DNA from: a virus
Virus record (IMG/VR): IMGVR_UViG_3300043399_000060
Span: 1-48,133 of that record
DNA: 48,133 nt
Direction: 5' to 3' (one strand)
The notes under the pieces: generated by a model
What the model saw: the letters and a program-made list of their open reading frames with translations, nothing else
Told to the model about the DNA's origin: nothing
Databases searched by the model: none
Shown: positions 24,553-32,892 of the stretch, piece after piece
How positions within the stretch are numbered: the stretch's first letter is position 1
Layout of the letters: the number at the start of each line of letters is the position of its first letter
Position numbers and translations under genes: made by a program

Positions 24553-25615
24553 CGAATTCTAGGTTTTCTAATGCTTTGTCAAGGTCTTCGCTTTGTACCA
24601 TATCGACTGTACCGATAGAGTATTTGTCCTTCACAAAATCATAGAAAGACTTTTGCTGCAAAATAGGTAGCCAGAAGTCTTTGGTATCTGTATCCTTGAT
24701 ACGATACTTCTTGTCTTCAATGACACCAGTTTCTAAATCTACCTTTGAATACCAACCATTGCTAGGCTTGACAACATGTCCTGACTCGAGTGCAAGATCA
24801 AGTAGACCGCTCCACTTGCTAATGCCACCGTCAAAAGATACGGAAACAGGGATCTTAGATTTTTCTTTAACATGACGAGATTTTTCAACGTTGATAATAA
24901 AGTTGTAACCTACAACTTCAGTGCCTTCTTTTTCTTGCTGGCGACCAAGGATATAAATGTTATCAGCAGAGTAGTATGAACCAGTACCACCACCAACAAT
25001 GTCTTTAGGATACAAACCAATTTCTTTGTAGGTGTGGTTAACAACTACCATTGGAATGTCTTTAAGCGTCAAGTGTGGAGTGATCATTCGGAACAATGAC
25101 TTCAACTGCTTGGCACGACTCATGTCTGCAACAGACTTACCATCTAGGGCGTCTTCAACTTCTTTCTTAGAAGCCAAGTTACCAATAGAGTCAATGATAA
25201 TGATAATGTGTTCACCACGTTCGATGTTTTGCAGCTGCTGCATGCAGTCAAACTTCAATTGTTCAATGTCGGTGATAGGAACATGAACAACTCTTTTAGT
25301 ATTAATCCCAAAAGCATCAAAGTAAGACTGAGGAGTACCAAACTCAGAATCATAAAAGAGAACAACAGCATCGTCATATTTGTCCTGATAGGCTTTTGCC
25401 ATTAGCAAAGAGAATGCAGTCTTAAAGTGCTTTGATGGACCAGCCCACATAGTAAGACCTGGAGTTAGACCACCATCAAGGCGACCAGCCAGAGCGACGT
25501 TAATTACTGGGATTGAAGTAGGAATCATATCCTTCTTCTTAAAGAACTTGGAATCCGATAGGATAGAAGTATCTTTGATTGTAGAATTCTTTCGGATTTT
25601 ATCTAGAATACTCAT
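24545..25615 (-). CDS. uvsX: UvsX, RecA-like recombinase
   Basis: A 356-aa strand-exchange protein. The Walker A is the T4-specific variant G-P-S-K-H-F-K-T (residues 59-66), where UvsX has G-P-S-K-S-F-K-S; Walker B is I-I-I-I-I-D near 137-142. UvsX forms filaments on single-stranded DNA for recombination-dependent replication and repair. The C-terminus is acidic as in T4 UvsX. It lies directly after the thioredoxin gene (TAATG-type overlap). Confidence 0.95.
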   Translation of the reverse strand: MSILDKIRKNSTIKDTSILSDSKFFKKKDMIPTSIPVINVALAGRLDGGLTPGLTMWAGPSKHFKTAFSLLMAKAYQDKYDDAVVLFYDSEFGTPQSYFDAFGINTKRVVHVPITDIEQLKFDCMQQLQNIERGEHIIIIIDSIGNLASKKEVEDALDGKSVADMSRAKQLKSLFRMITPHLTLKDIPMVVVNHTYKEIGLYPKDIVGGGTGSYYSADNIYILGRQQEKEGTEVVGYNFIINVEKSRHVKEKSKIPVSVSFDGGISKWSGLLDLALESGHVVKPSNGWYSKVDLETGVIEDKKYRIKDTDTKDFWLPILQQKSFYDFVKDKYSIGTVDMVQSEDLDKALENLEFDE

Positions 25616-25869
25616 TATTCACCTTTAATGAAAGTCAGTAGAGCTTGTTCGTTCATATATCCAGAACGAGAGCGAATAGTTGTACCAGTGTCATCAACGA
25701 TAACTACCATTGGTACACCGCGAACATTATATTGTTTGGCGACTTCCATGTTCTGGTCGATGTCAATGTCTTCGATTGTGATATCAATCTTGTCGCCAGC
25801 TTCTTGAATGACACGTGACAGCATCTTGCAAGGTTGGCACCATTCGGCGTAAAATTTTAACATTTTCAT
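25615..25869 (-). CDS. Small thioredoxin/glutaredoxin-like protein (84 aa)
   Basis: An 84-aa thioredoxin fold with the redox motif W-C-Q-P-C-K at residues 10-15 and cis-proline R-G-V-P-M near 52-56. It is the size of T4-type thioredoxins (NrdC, 87 aa), and it could serve as electron donor to the phage NrdAB or the peroxiredoxin. The start at 25869 has a good ribosome site (AGGAGAAAA) and a promoter just upstream (25893-25921). Confidence 0.88.
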   Translation of the reverse strand: MKMLKFYAEWCQPCKMLSRVIQEAGDKIDITIEDIDIDQNMEVAKQYNVRGVPMVVIVDDTGTTIRSRSGYMNEQALLTFIKGE

Positions 25870-25892
25870 ATATTTTCTCCTAGTATTTTAGT

Positions 25893-25921
25893 ATTATACA
25901 GTATATTTTATTGTAAGGCAA
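25893..25921 (-). promoter_or_regulatory. Sigma70-like promoter before thioredoxin/uvsX/gp41
   Basis: Minus strand TTGCCT (25921-25916), 17-base spacer, TATAAT (25898-25893) preceded by TG. It begins a transcript that probably covers thioredoxin, UvsX, gp41 and then the modification cassette. It lies directly against the stop codon of the upstream oxygenase-like gene. Confidence 0.8.
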
Positions 25922-26467
25922 TTATGTTTTCTTAGAACGTGGCACATCAAACACGAATGTAACTCTGACATTATCACCAATGTTCTTTGCACCGTGTGGT
26001 AATTTATTGTTAAACCAAAGCAAAGTTCCAGGCTCTACTGTAACAGATTCATCTCCCACAGTGTATATGTATCTTCCTTGAATTGAAAGATGATAGCGAT
26101 CCTTTGTTCGGTAATAATCACCGATGTCAATGTGTGTTCCAACTACACCACCAACTGGCAGTGATAAGAAACCACATCGACTGACTTTCTTGAAGTGTCG
26201 TTTGACGAAACCAATAACTTCAGTATGATGTTTGATTGCTGGAGTTGGTATGCACAATTCGGTGTCTCCAACATAGTCATCTATGTTTTCGATACCACCC
26301 ATAATTAACTGCAACACACCAGCTTGAACATCTGGGAATCCATACGTAAGCATGGACTTGACGCCATCAACTCGCGTTTGAATTCCCCAGTCTTCTGGAT
26401 GTTGCTCCAACTGTGCCAAAATCTTTGACACATTGAGCCCAGTTTTGATTATCTTAATGTTATCCAA
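25922..26467 (-). CDS. 2OG-Fe(II) oxygenase-like protein, Asp/Asn beta-hydroxylase type (181 aa)
   Basis: A 181-aa double-stranded beta-helix protein: T-H-I-D-I-G-D gives the H-x-D pair, Y-H-L-S-I-Q-G-R follows, and L-P-H-G-A-K-N carries the distal His, as in aspartyl/asparaginyl beta-hydroxylases and cyanophage 2OG-Fe(II) oxygenases. The substrate is unknown; protein or small-molecule hydroxylation is likeliest. The start is uncertain: I use TTG 26467, overlapping the gp43 stop and preceded by GGAAG; another TTG is at 26509. It is distinct from the TET/JBP-like enzyme at 21457. Confidence 0.7.
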   Translation of the reverse strand: MDNIKIIKTGLNVSKILAQLEQHPEDWGIQTRVDGVKSMLTYGFPDVQAGVLQLIMGGIENIDDYVGDTELCIPTPAIKHHTEVIGFVKRHFKKVSRCGFLSLPVGGVVGTHIDIGDYYRTKDRYHLSIQGRYIYTVGDESVTVEPGTLLWFNNKLPHGAKNIGDNVRVTFVFDVPRSKKT

Positions 26468-28946
26468 AGAAATCTTCCAGTGAACTTTCTTCTTGCGTCT
26501 TCCAACCAATTGGTTCGATTACGTTTTGAAGAGCATCTAAAAACACCTTTTCAAATTGAAGGTCATAGTCTATGTATGATTCCAAATTAAACTCTTTCGG
26601 CAACTCACTGGTGAATGCGATAACGTCTTCTTGGAATGGATTGGGTTTTCTGACATAAACAAACTTGATCTTGTCACCATCACGAATGGCTTGGTACTTG
26701 TTATCAATACCAAAACGCTTGCAGTAGTGGTTGAACAGTAAGGCACCACGAACGTGGATTGGCGTACCCTTAGTGTAGATTGGAGAACCAGCGTACTGTT
26801 TCATACCATTAACACCACGAGGGAATGCAATCTCCTGAACAGGCAGCTTATTGAACACTTCCCTAAAGTCATTAACATACTTATGTAGTTTCTTTTCGTC
26901 ACCTTCTAGAATAACATTGATAGAGTCTTTTAACTTATCACGAATAACAGCTGGCGTTGAAGACTTGACCATCTCAAGACCCATAACTTTGATCTTGGGT
27001 TTTGCGTATTGAACACCTTCAGAGTTGTGCACGTTTAGAACATAACGCTTTTTGGCAGTCCAGATACCTTTGTCGGCTAGAACTTCGCGCTTCATAACCA
27101 TCTTCTGGCTATATGCGTTCATGTACTTTGCCAACTCTTGATAACCGTCATCAATGAACGGCTGAAGAACTTCTTCGCAAACTTTGTCCATGAACTTAAT
27201 CTTGGCATTGGTGTCTTTACCCTCACAAACCTTTTCGACTAGATTCTCTAGTGTCAAGTAGATTGAGTCAGTGTCGATCGCAACAACGTAATCCTTACCA
27301 TCAGTCTTCATAGTCTTGTTCATGAATGCGTTTAGCTTGTTAGCCATCCAACGAATAGACAATTGACCTGAAGTTGTAATACCTTCAGCCATACGAATAT
27401 CAAAGTAACGGAAATACTGATTACCCATGGCACCGTAAGCAGAGTTAAGAGCAATCTTCATAGCCATCTGCAAGTTATTCAATCGTGAGATGTCTTTCAA
27501 CAAGTGCTTTTTAGTCTTGTCTTTTTCATACTCTTGTTGAACACCAAGCATCTGCTTCTTGAACTTGGAACGATCCTTGTACATCTTTTCCATCAACTCA
27601 GGCATGAAACCCTTGATGTCTTTACGATAGCACCAGCCGTTTGCAGTTAAAGCCAAATCACGACGATGTGCATAGCTAGTATCAACTTCTTGGTTCAGCA
27701 GCTTTTCTACCGTGACTGGAATCTTCTCATGAGTCAAAGTCTCTGGTGAGATATTGTACTGCATAATCAAGTGAGGATAAAGTGAGTTCAAGTCAAAGGA
27801 TGCCATCCACTTGTGCAAACCAATCAACGGATCTTTAACGAATGCGCCTTCGAATTGAGAGTCTTTGCCAGAATAAGACTTGGCTGGAATAACAATACGC
27901 TTTGTTCGCAAATGGTTATAGATGATAGAATCCCACATACGAACTTGAGAGTAAACATCTTCTGGATTGATCTTGGCATTGTAAGCCATAGTCAAGTGCA
28001 GTTCGATCAGACGCATCTTGTCTTCCATGCGGTCAACCAATTCAACGTCGTGGATGTTATATTCAACAAACTGTTGCCAGTGGTTGGTGTAAAACTCTCG
28101 GAATGTATCTCCTGGGTTTTCTTTCTTCTTGTCGCCTAATTCTTGCTCAGCGATGTAGTCCAGTCGATAAGACTCTTGCTTGGAGTATGTATACTTTTTA
28201 TACAACTCAAGATAATCAAGTTGACTAATACCAGTGATGTCGTAGTGGATCTCTTCGTTACCTTTGATGAATGTCTTACGCTCATTCACCATACCCCAAG
28301 GGCTAATTTTATTGGCAAAGGTATCACCAAGTTCACGGGCAATACGACGAACCAAATATGGCACGTCAAAGAAGTCAGTATTCCAACCAGTAATAATGTC
28401 TGGATAGTTTTGTTGCCACCAGATCATAAACTCTTTAAGCAAGTGTTGCTCATCGCGACAGTTGATATAAACTACATCATCGCGATTGTGAACGAATGCA
28501 CCAATACCAAAAGTGATGATGCGTTTAGAGATTAGATCTTTGATCGTGATCAACAACACTTCTTCATTGGCTGTGCGAATGTCTGGGAATCCAGACTCAG
28601 TCTTGGTTTCAATGTCAATGGTAAATACCTTGAGCAATTCCATATCCCAATTGACATCACCTTCATAGGTGTCACTGATATATTGATATGCGTAGTTGGT
28701 ATTACCAAACACTGAAAAGCCTTGGACGCCATCATAACGCTTGACAAAATCTCGCGTTTCTCTGATCGATCCAGGCTTTACTTCATCTACGTAGATACCT
28801 TCAAGAGTTTTCCAATTAGATTGACTCTTGGAGGTAACGTAGAGTGTTGGGTAAAAGTCTACTTTACGATTGTATGCTCTACCTTTATCATAGCCTCGAA
28901 CGAAAATCTTATCGCCGATGGCATATACTGATGTGTAAAATTCCAT
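26460..28946 (-). CDS. 43: DNA polymerase, family B, T4 gp43-like
   Basis: A complete 828-aa replicative polymerase. Proofreading exonuclease motifs: D111-I-E113, N189-T-D191 and Y296-x3-D300. Polymerase motifs: A at D385-x2-S-L-Y-P, B at K497-x6-Y504-G, and C at D558-T-D560-S. T4 gp43 is 898 aa. The C-terminus ends S-S-L-E-D-F-F-G, the position of the clamp-binding peptide in T4/RB69 polymerase. It lies in the T4-conserved order downstream of regA/62/44/45, though separated from them by the ligase and small genes. Confidence 0.97.
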   Translation of the reverse strand: MEFYTSVYAIGDKIFVRGYDKGRAYNRKVDFYPTLYVTSKSQSNWKTLEGIYVDEVKPGSIRETRDFVKRYDGVQGFSVFGNTNYAYQYISDTYEGDVNWDMELLKVFTIDIETKTESGFPDIRTANEEVLLITIKDLISKRIITFGIGAFVHNRDDVVYINCRDEQHLLKEFMIWWQQNYPDIITGWNTDFFDVPYLVRRIARELGDTFANKISPWGMVNERKTFIKGNEEIHYDITGISQLDYLELYKKYTYSKQESYRLDYIAEQELGDKKKENPGDTFREFYTNHWQQFVEYNIHDVELVDRMEDKMRLIELHLTMAYNAKINPEDVYSQVRMWDSIIYNHLRTKRIVIPAKSYSGKDSQFEGAFVKDPLIGLHKWMASFDLNSLYPHLIMQYNISPETLTHEKIPVTVEKLLNQEVDTSYAHRRDLALTANGWCYRKDIKGFMPELMEKMYKDRSKFKKQMLGVQQEYEKDKTKKHLLKDISRLNNLQMAMKIALNSAYGAMGNQYFRYFDIRMAEGITTSGQLSIRWMANKLNAFMNKTMKTDGKDYVVAIDTDSIYLTLENLVEKVCEGKDTNAKIKFMDKVCEEVLQPFIDDGYQELAKYMNAYSQKMVMKREVLADKGIWTAKKRYVLNVHNSEGVQYAKPKIKVMGLEMVKSSTPAVIRDKLKDSINVILEGDEKKLHKYVNDFREVFNKLPVQEIAFPRGVNGMKQYAGSPIYTKGTPIHVRGALLFNHYCKRFGIDNKYQAIRDGDKIKFVYVRKPNPFQEDVIAFTSELPKEFNLESYIDYDLQFEKVFLDALQNVIEPIGWKTQEESSLEDFFG

Positions 28947-29365
28947 TAGTTAGTTTTCTCTGCTAAATCTTTATAACCTGCCCAGCTTGGATGAATTCCA
29001 TCAGGTTGTATTCTTTTAATTGGTAACACAGTGTCACCGAAATTCTTGGCAATAATTTGAACCCAATCTTGTAAGATCTTGATATCTACATTGCTGGCTT
29101 TTAAATTGCCTGCTGGTAAAATCCAGAACACACGCTTGCCTTCTGCACGCTGTCGAATAGTTAGTAGTTCTTTAAATGTATGAACACCGCTGTGATCATT
29201 CGATCCAAGACTGATAATAACTGTCTCAGCTGGTTGCATTTTGTGGGCATAGTTTTTATTAAACTGCCAAGTGTTAATACCACCCTTGCCAACTAGAACA
29301 CATTCAGGGCGTTGCTGCTGCAATCCAACGGCAATACTATCACCAACGATTAGACAATCAATCAT
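28946..29365 (-). CDS. SGNH/GDSL-type hydrolase (139 aa)
   Basis: A 139-aa SGNH hydrolase: G-D-S-I-A near residues 8-12 holds the nucleophilic Ser, S-L-G-S-N-D-H supplies the block III Asn, and D-G-I-H-P-S contains the Asp-His of block V. The family hydrolyses ester or acetyl bonds. The ATG at 29365 is chosen because it overlaps the upstream stop (ATGA) and follows GGAAAG; there is an in-frame ATG further upstream at 29407. There is no signal peptide, so it acts in the cell or virion; target unknown. Confidence 0.8.
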   Translation of the reverse strand: MIDCLIVGDSIAVGLQQQRPECVLVGKGGINTWQFNKNYAHKMQPAETVIISLGSNDHSGVHTFKELLTIRQRAEGKRVFWILPAGNLKASNVDIKILQDWVQIIAKNFGDTVLPIKRIQPDGIHPSWAGYKDLAEKTN

Positions 29366-29934
29366 ACTTGCTTTCCATATAACAACATCATAACATCCAG
29401 AGCACAATCGTGTACTGGGTGATGTTTGATGACATTATGTCGCGCAAATTCAGGATGCTCTACGCTGCAATATCCATTAGTAGAACCGTACATGATATCC
29501 ACTGCAGTTCTAATATCTCGCCACTGAGCATAACCAGTTATCTCTTGCATACCACATTTGGTTGAAAGAGAATCAATGGCAAGTTGATCCAATGAACCGC
29601 GAGCCCACATAGTTTGTTTGTGGGCATTCGGGAACTTGTTCATATAGTTATGTAGTTCAGTGATAGCTTCTTCTGCAGTTAGATCAAAGGCACTTGGATC
29701 CAAAGAAACTTTTCTAACATACTCATGTTGATTTTGCCACCACTCTAGAGTTGATAGAGTTACAGTTCTACCCAAACGCTGTACTTGATCCTTAGATTTT
29801 AGCTTAACGAAACACGCTCCGTCAAGTAATTGTTGATAAGTTGGTTGTTGCTCTGGGTCAAAATGAATCAATGCTGCCGATAAAACGACAGCATTAGATT
29901 CGACACCCAGCGTTTCTACGTCGAAGATAAACAT
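29362..29934 (-). CDS. dexA: 3'-5' exonuclease, DEDDh family (DexA-like)
   Basis: A 190-aa exonuclease: F-I-F-D-V-E-T (D5, E7) is Exo I, an acidic residue in S-L-D-Q-L near 114 is Exo II, and H-D-C-A-L-D near 177-182 is the DEDDh Exo III. Size and order agree with T4 DexA (227 aa) and RNase T-like enzymes that trim single-stranded DNA or RNA. The gene starts one base after the stop of the zinc-finger gene and overlaps the SGNH hydrolase by 4 bases. Confidence 0.8.
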   Translation of the reverse strand: MFIFDVETLGVESNAVVLSAALIHFDPEQQPTYQQLLDGACFVKLKSKDQVQRLGRTVTLSTLEWWQNQHEYVRKVSLDPSAFDLTAEEAITELHNYMNKFPNAHKQTMWARGSLDQLAIDSLSTKCGMQEITGYAQWRDIRTAVDIMYGSTNGYCSVEHPEFARHNVIKHHPVHDCALDVMMLLYGKQV

Positions 29935-30326
29935 TAACTATTCTTTCTGTTTTGGTATTCTTGTTCGTGTTCATCACACAAAGTTCTAACCCATCCACCA
30001 CTGCGACGCGAACCAAGGTTTCCGCATGTTTCGCATGTGCGTGCCGCCCAAGATTCTGCCATTGAAACTAATCCATCGATGTAATCGTCTCCACCTTGGT
30101 AATAAAAACGAAGTCCACCAAACTTTTCTTTGATCTGTTCTACAACAACTTGTGTGACAGAACCTTCTTTAGTTTTATTGCGCCAATCAATGTGTGTTTG
30201 AATATGTGAACACAGCACTTGAATAATAGGCAACCATCCATCACCAACAGCAACACCACCGTATTGCCGAGCAAACATCTTAGGATAAGTTTCCTCTAGA
30301 TGTTTCTGGAATTCTTCATTTGTCAT
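29934..30326 (-). CDS. Conserved protein with a C-terminal zinc finger (130 aa)
   Basis: A 130-aa protein; the last 40 residues contain C-E-T-C-G ... C-D-E-H, a probable zinc-binding site, following a central region with G-D-G-W-L-P-I-I and Q-I-K-E-K-F-G-G-L-R-F-Y. This arrangement recurs in phages and bacteria as an uncharacterised protein. It lies between ligase and exonuclease genes. DNA metabolism is a contextual guess. Confidence 0.6.
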   Translation of the reverse strand: MTNEEFQKHLEETYPKMFARQYGGVAVGDGWLPIIQVLCSHIQTHIDWRNKTKEGSVTQVVVEQIKEKFGGLRFYYQGGDDYIDGLVSMAESWAARTCETCGNLGSRRSGGWVRTLCDEHEQEYQNRKNS

Positions 30327-31606
30327 TTAATATCTCCACTGGCATCAGCCACTTCTTTGTCATCACGAATCTCTAGAACGATAGGCAAGAAAAGAGATTC
30401 TTCACCAGCCTTGTTTTTGATACGCATGTTATACTTAATAGCAGCAATTTTACCGATAATTTCTGCACCTTGTTTACGTTGGTCATCGTTAAAACCAGAG
30501 CCAACAGAAACCTTAATCACACCATCAGAAGACTCGCATTTGATAGCGCCAAGCAGACCAGCATACTTGCCAGTGCCTTCTTCGATGCCAACAATCTTTA
30601 GATCGCACTCTAGTTCACCCTTGAATTTAATCTGAGTTTTTGAACGCTTGTCTTCCCAGATACCATTCATGTCTTTGAGGATGATACCTTCTTCACCACG
30701 CTGCAGCATTTCTTCGAACAGAGCCTTTGCAGTTTCGTAGTTATCCACTTCCCAACTCTTGACCAAAGAAACTTTCTTAGGCATTTTAATGGCTTGTAGA
30801 GTTTCGAAACGATCCTTATACTTGCTAGTGCCTTTACCGACAATAAAGTCTTCATATGGAATCACATCCCAGATGGTAGCTTGGACTTTACTAGCTTCAT
30901 CAGCTTTAATCGTACCTTTGTTGGCTTTGTTTAGAATACCATTACCAGTTTGGCGATCAAGAATAACGCCATTATCGCGAACAAGCAATTCGCCGTCAAA
31001 CACAACATTCTCATTATCAGCTAGGGTGATAAACTCTTTTTCTAAATTACCAAGCAGTTGAATCTCTTTACCATTACGACTACGGAATTCGCACTTACCA
31101 TCCTTTACGATGGCGTTGAATCGCATCCCGTCCATTTTGAGTTGGACGTAAGCTGGGAACTTTACTTTGTCCACCAACTTTTGCTCGAACGGGCTGCACA
31201 ACATTACTGGATATTCTAGCACCAAACCAGTCCACACTGCGTTTGCGGTTGATACTTGTACCCCACATTTTAAATCCTTTTGAATAATACGCTCAATAAC
31301 CTTTGCATCATCGGCTGACACAACTTCTAGAATAGCAGTTAGACGATCTATAGCTGCATTGCCAGTAACAACACGACCAGACAAGTCACCAAGCGAAGGC
31401 AACATCGACTGCAGCGATGCAGCATGTGCTGTGGTGTTGGGGGTGTACTTTGGAATCTTACGCTGATAGAATTGCGTGAATGGATCTAGAGCCAGACGAA
31501 CCACTTCACGAAGAACTGCATTGTCTTTATTAAGATTCAGCTGCTCGATTTTAAAATTACGAGAAGAGTTGGCAGCAAGTTCATCAAAAAAGACATTCAG
31601 ATTCAT
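30323..31606 (-). CDS. 30: ATP-dependent DNA ligase, T4 gp30-like
   Basis: A 427-aa DNA ligase: motif I K157-M-D-G-M-R forms the lysyl-AMP, F-D-G-E-L near 200-205 is motif III, E-E-G-I-I-L-K near 318 is motif IV, and Q-I-K-F-K is motif V. Similar to T4 gp30 (487 aa) with a shorter N-terminal DNA-binding domain and a C-terminal OB domain. It seals Okazaki fragments; the gene is placed a few genes upstream of polymerase gp43. Confidence 0.93.
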   Translation of the reverse strand: MNLNVFFDELAANSSRNFKIEQLNLNKDNAVLREVVRLALDPFTQFYQRKIPKYTPNTTAHAASLQSMLPSLGDLSGRVVTGNAAIDRLTAILEVVSADDAKVIERIIQKDLKCGVQVSTANAVWTGLVLEYPVMLCSPFEQKLVDKVKFPAYVQLKMDGMRFNAIVKDGKCEFRSRNGKEIQLLGNLEKEFITLADNENVVFDGELLVRDNGVILDRQTGNGILNKANKGTIKADEASKVQATIWDVIPYEDFIVGKGTSKYKDRFETLQAIKMPKKVSLVKSWEVDNYETAKALFEEMLQRGEEGIILKDMNGIWEDKRSKTQIKFKGELECDLKIVGIEEGTGKYAGLLGAIKCESSDGVIKVSVGSGFNDDQRKQGAEIIGKIAAIKYNMRIKNKAGEESLFLPIVLEIRDDKEVADASGDIK

Positions 31607-31785
31607 TTCAATTCCTTAAATTTACGGTAACGTGTGTCAAAGCCGATTGGTTTTTTAAACTTAGTTACCTTCTTTGTGTTGACATTATAGAATGCCACCA
31701 TCTTGCTTTTGTCGTCAGTTAGGTAGTAGATGTGATTGGTTACATCACCAACCCAGTCACTGGTAACTTCTTGGAAGGCTTTCAT
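31603..31785 (-). CDS. Hypothetical small basic protein (60 aa)
   Basis: A 60-aa Lys/Tyr-rich ORF overlapping the ligase start by four bases (ATGA) and overlapping the gene before it in the same way. It appears to be a beta-hairpin-rich protein. No family was recognised, but the double overlap makes it a credible gene. Confidence 0.55.
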   Translation of the reverse strand: MKAFQEVTSDWVGDVTNHIYYLTDDKSKMVAFYNVNTKKVTKFKKPIGFDTRYRKFKELK

Positions 31786-31994
31786 AGCGAGCGTGAAGGA
31801 TAGCCAACAGCAAAGCCACTGGTGCCAATTTGGAAACTGCGAGAGGCTTTAGAACTCATTTTCTGAGTGGTGCGACGACGAGACTTTTTGGCTTTGACCA
31901 CTTCAATCTGACCGCCACGAGCAAGGAATTGCTGTACAGCTTCAGATGTTTCTTCACGAACTTGTGATTTGGTTTTGTAGATAGTTGCTTGCAT
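31782..31994 (-). CDS. Hypothetical small basic protein (70 aa)
   Basis: A 70-aa basic protein with a K-K-S-R-R-R-T-T stretch near residue 37. Start at ATG 31994, with GAGGA upstream, rather than the upstream TTG. The strongly basic centre suggests nucleic-acid binding, but no domain can be named. Confidence 0.5.
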   Translation of the reverse strand: MQATIYKTKSQVREETSEAVQQFLARGGQIEVVKAKKSRRRTTQKMSSKASRSFQIGTSGFAVGYPSRSL

Positions 31995-32013
31995 GATATA
32001 GTCCTCTTTCAAA

Positions 32014-32214
32014 TTAAAGAAAGTCGTAAGAAGTTTCGCTGCCAGCTTTACCGAAAGACATCGCAGCGGTGACCTTCTCAGTCAGATAAAAGAAAACGTC
32101 CGTGGCAATCTTGGAATCAATAGTCTCCAGAAACAGAGTACCATTGAAGAAGTAAGCAGGGATAGAAGTGACTTCACCAACCACAGACAGAACACGATCT
32201 TCGAAACTCATCAT
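32014..32214 (-). CDS. Hypothetical protein (66 aa)
   Basis: A 66-aa ORF, first after promoter 32247-32275, with ribosome site GAAGG before ATG 32214. It is a small mixed alpha/beta protein with no recognised domain. As the first gene after a strong promoter it is likely expressed early, together with the two small genes that follow and the ligase. Confidence 0.55.
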   Translation of the reverse strand: MMSFEDRVLSVVGEVTSIPAYFFNGTLFLETIDSKIATDVFFYLTEKVTAAMSFGKAGSETSYDFL

Positions 32215-32246
32215 AATTTACCTTCTTTCTCAATCACAATAGAGTT

Positions 32247-32275
32247 ATTATACAGCAGGTGACCATAAAAGACAA
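32247..32275 (-). promoter_or_regulatory. Sigma70-like promoter before the ligase/polymerase unit
   Basis: Minus strand TTGTCT (32275-32270), 17-base spacer, TATAAT (32252-32247) with TG before it. It probably drives the long unit from the 66-aa gene through ligase, exonuclease and polymerase. The gap 32215-32377 also holds the terminator at 32335-32356, a second GC-rich hairpin (about 32291-32309) and a repeat shared with the gap near 43100. Confidence 0.8.
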
Positions 32276-32334
32276 CAAAAAGTTGCAATGACCCCACAGA
32301 TTTGAGGGGCTTGTAAGTTGTTGATTTATAAAGC

Positions 32335-32356
32335 AAAAACCCTCCTATCGGAGGGT
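32335..32356 (-). terminator. Rho-independent terminator
   Basis: A 7-bp perfect stem (ACCCTCC / GGAGGGT) with a four-base loop, followed on the minus strand by a TTTTT run. It ends the transcript of the Sm-like gene at 32378 and precedes the next promoter by about 60 bases. Confidence 0.85.
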
Positions 32357-32357
32357 C

Positions 32358-32381
32358 TAAAAAGTAATACCTAAGTGTTAC
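32358..32381 (-). repeat. Intergenic repeat, copy 1
   Basis: Reads on the minus strand GTAACACTTAGG then TATTACTTTTTA, covering the end of the 99-aa gene and the start of its terminator. A second copy with a few differences lies at 43121-43143 in the same position, directly after a stop codon and before a hairpin and a promoter of the same kind. Confidence 0.55.
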
Positions 32382-32677
32382 ATTTTTGGCATTGCGCCAG
32401 CAGGGACGATCTGAATACCAGAACCGAATACACGGTTATATTCATTTACCATCTTTTGATCAGGTTCAGCCTCTGATGCGATAGCTGATTTATATAATTT
32501 AACATTACCACTGGCGTATGGCATATATGGGGCAATACCAACACCCATTTGTCCATTCGATGTTTGTTGAATTACAATATTCGCTGGGTTCTTTAATTCA
32601 ATATAGTCACTATAATGATTAAAAATCTCAGAAATTAGTTCTTCACCGTTGATCAATTTAAATACTTTAACGCTCAT
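32378..32677 (-). CDS. Sm/Lsm-like phage protein (99 aa)
   Basis: A 99-aa protein whose N-terminal half (K-V-F-K-L-I-N-G-E-E-L-I-S-E-I, then Y-I-E-L-K-N-P-A) resembles the Sm1 segment of Lsm/Hfq-type RNA-binding folds. I associate closely similar proteins with aquatic T4-like phages. If Sm-like it may form rings that bind RNA, but no experimental link is known to me. It is preceded by a small gene and followed by a terminator. Confidence 0.55.
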   Translation of the reverse strand: MSVKVFKLINGEELISEIFNHYSDYIELKNPANIVIQQTSNGQMGVGIAPYMPYASGNVKLYKSAIASEAEPDQKMVNEYNRVFGSGIQIVPAGAMPKM

Positions 32678-32679
32678 AA

Positions 32680-32883
32680 TTATTCCTCTATAACAAGATT
32701 CTCAATAAAATCTACAGCTTGGTGTTGATCAAAGAAAAATCTAAGATGTATTTTCTCCATATCAAAACCATGCATAGCCATAACTAATATCTGTTTGTTT
32801 TTATAAACAGATACTTTTAAAACCCAGTTACCTCTTCGCACAGTAACAAAGGAAATTAAATTGGGGGATAGTTTTGCTCTCAT
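32680..32883 (-). CDS. Hypothetical protein (67 aa)
   Basis: A 67-aa protein of likely beta-beta-alpha make-up, ending in an acidic helix (A-V-D-F-I-E-N-L-V-I-E-E). The start lies within a palindromic stretch CATACCT...AGGTATG (32881-32901) together with a degenerate CTAAATA box; the ribosome site AGG is unusually close. No family recognised. Confidence 0.45.
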   Translation of the reverse strand: MRAKLSPNLISFVTVRRGNWVLKVSVYKNKQILVMAMHGFDMEKIHLRFFFDQHQAVDFIENLVIEE

Positions 32884-32892
32884 ACCTAGTAT

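Noticed and set aside
28143-28535. Plus-strand ORF of 130 aa opposite gp43
   Set aside because: It lies entirely antisense to the conserved polymerase, has no recognised domain, and no plus-strand promoter or ribosome site; all supported genes are on the minus strand.
22863-32214. Clamp-binding-like C-termini on gp41 (D-S-F-K-F) and the 66-aa protein (S-Y-D-F-L)
   Set aside because: They lack the Leu-Glu-x-Phe-aromatic order shared by gp43 and the three modification enzymes; similarity is too weak.
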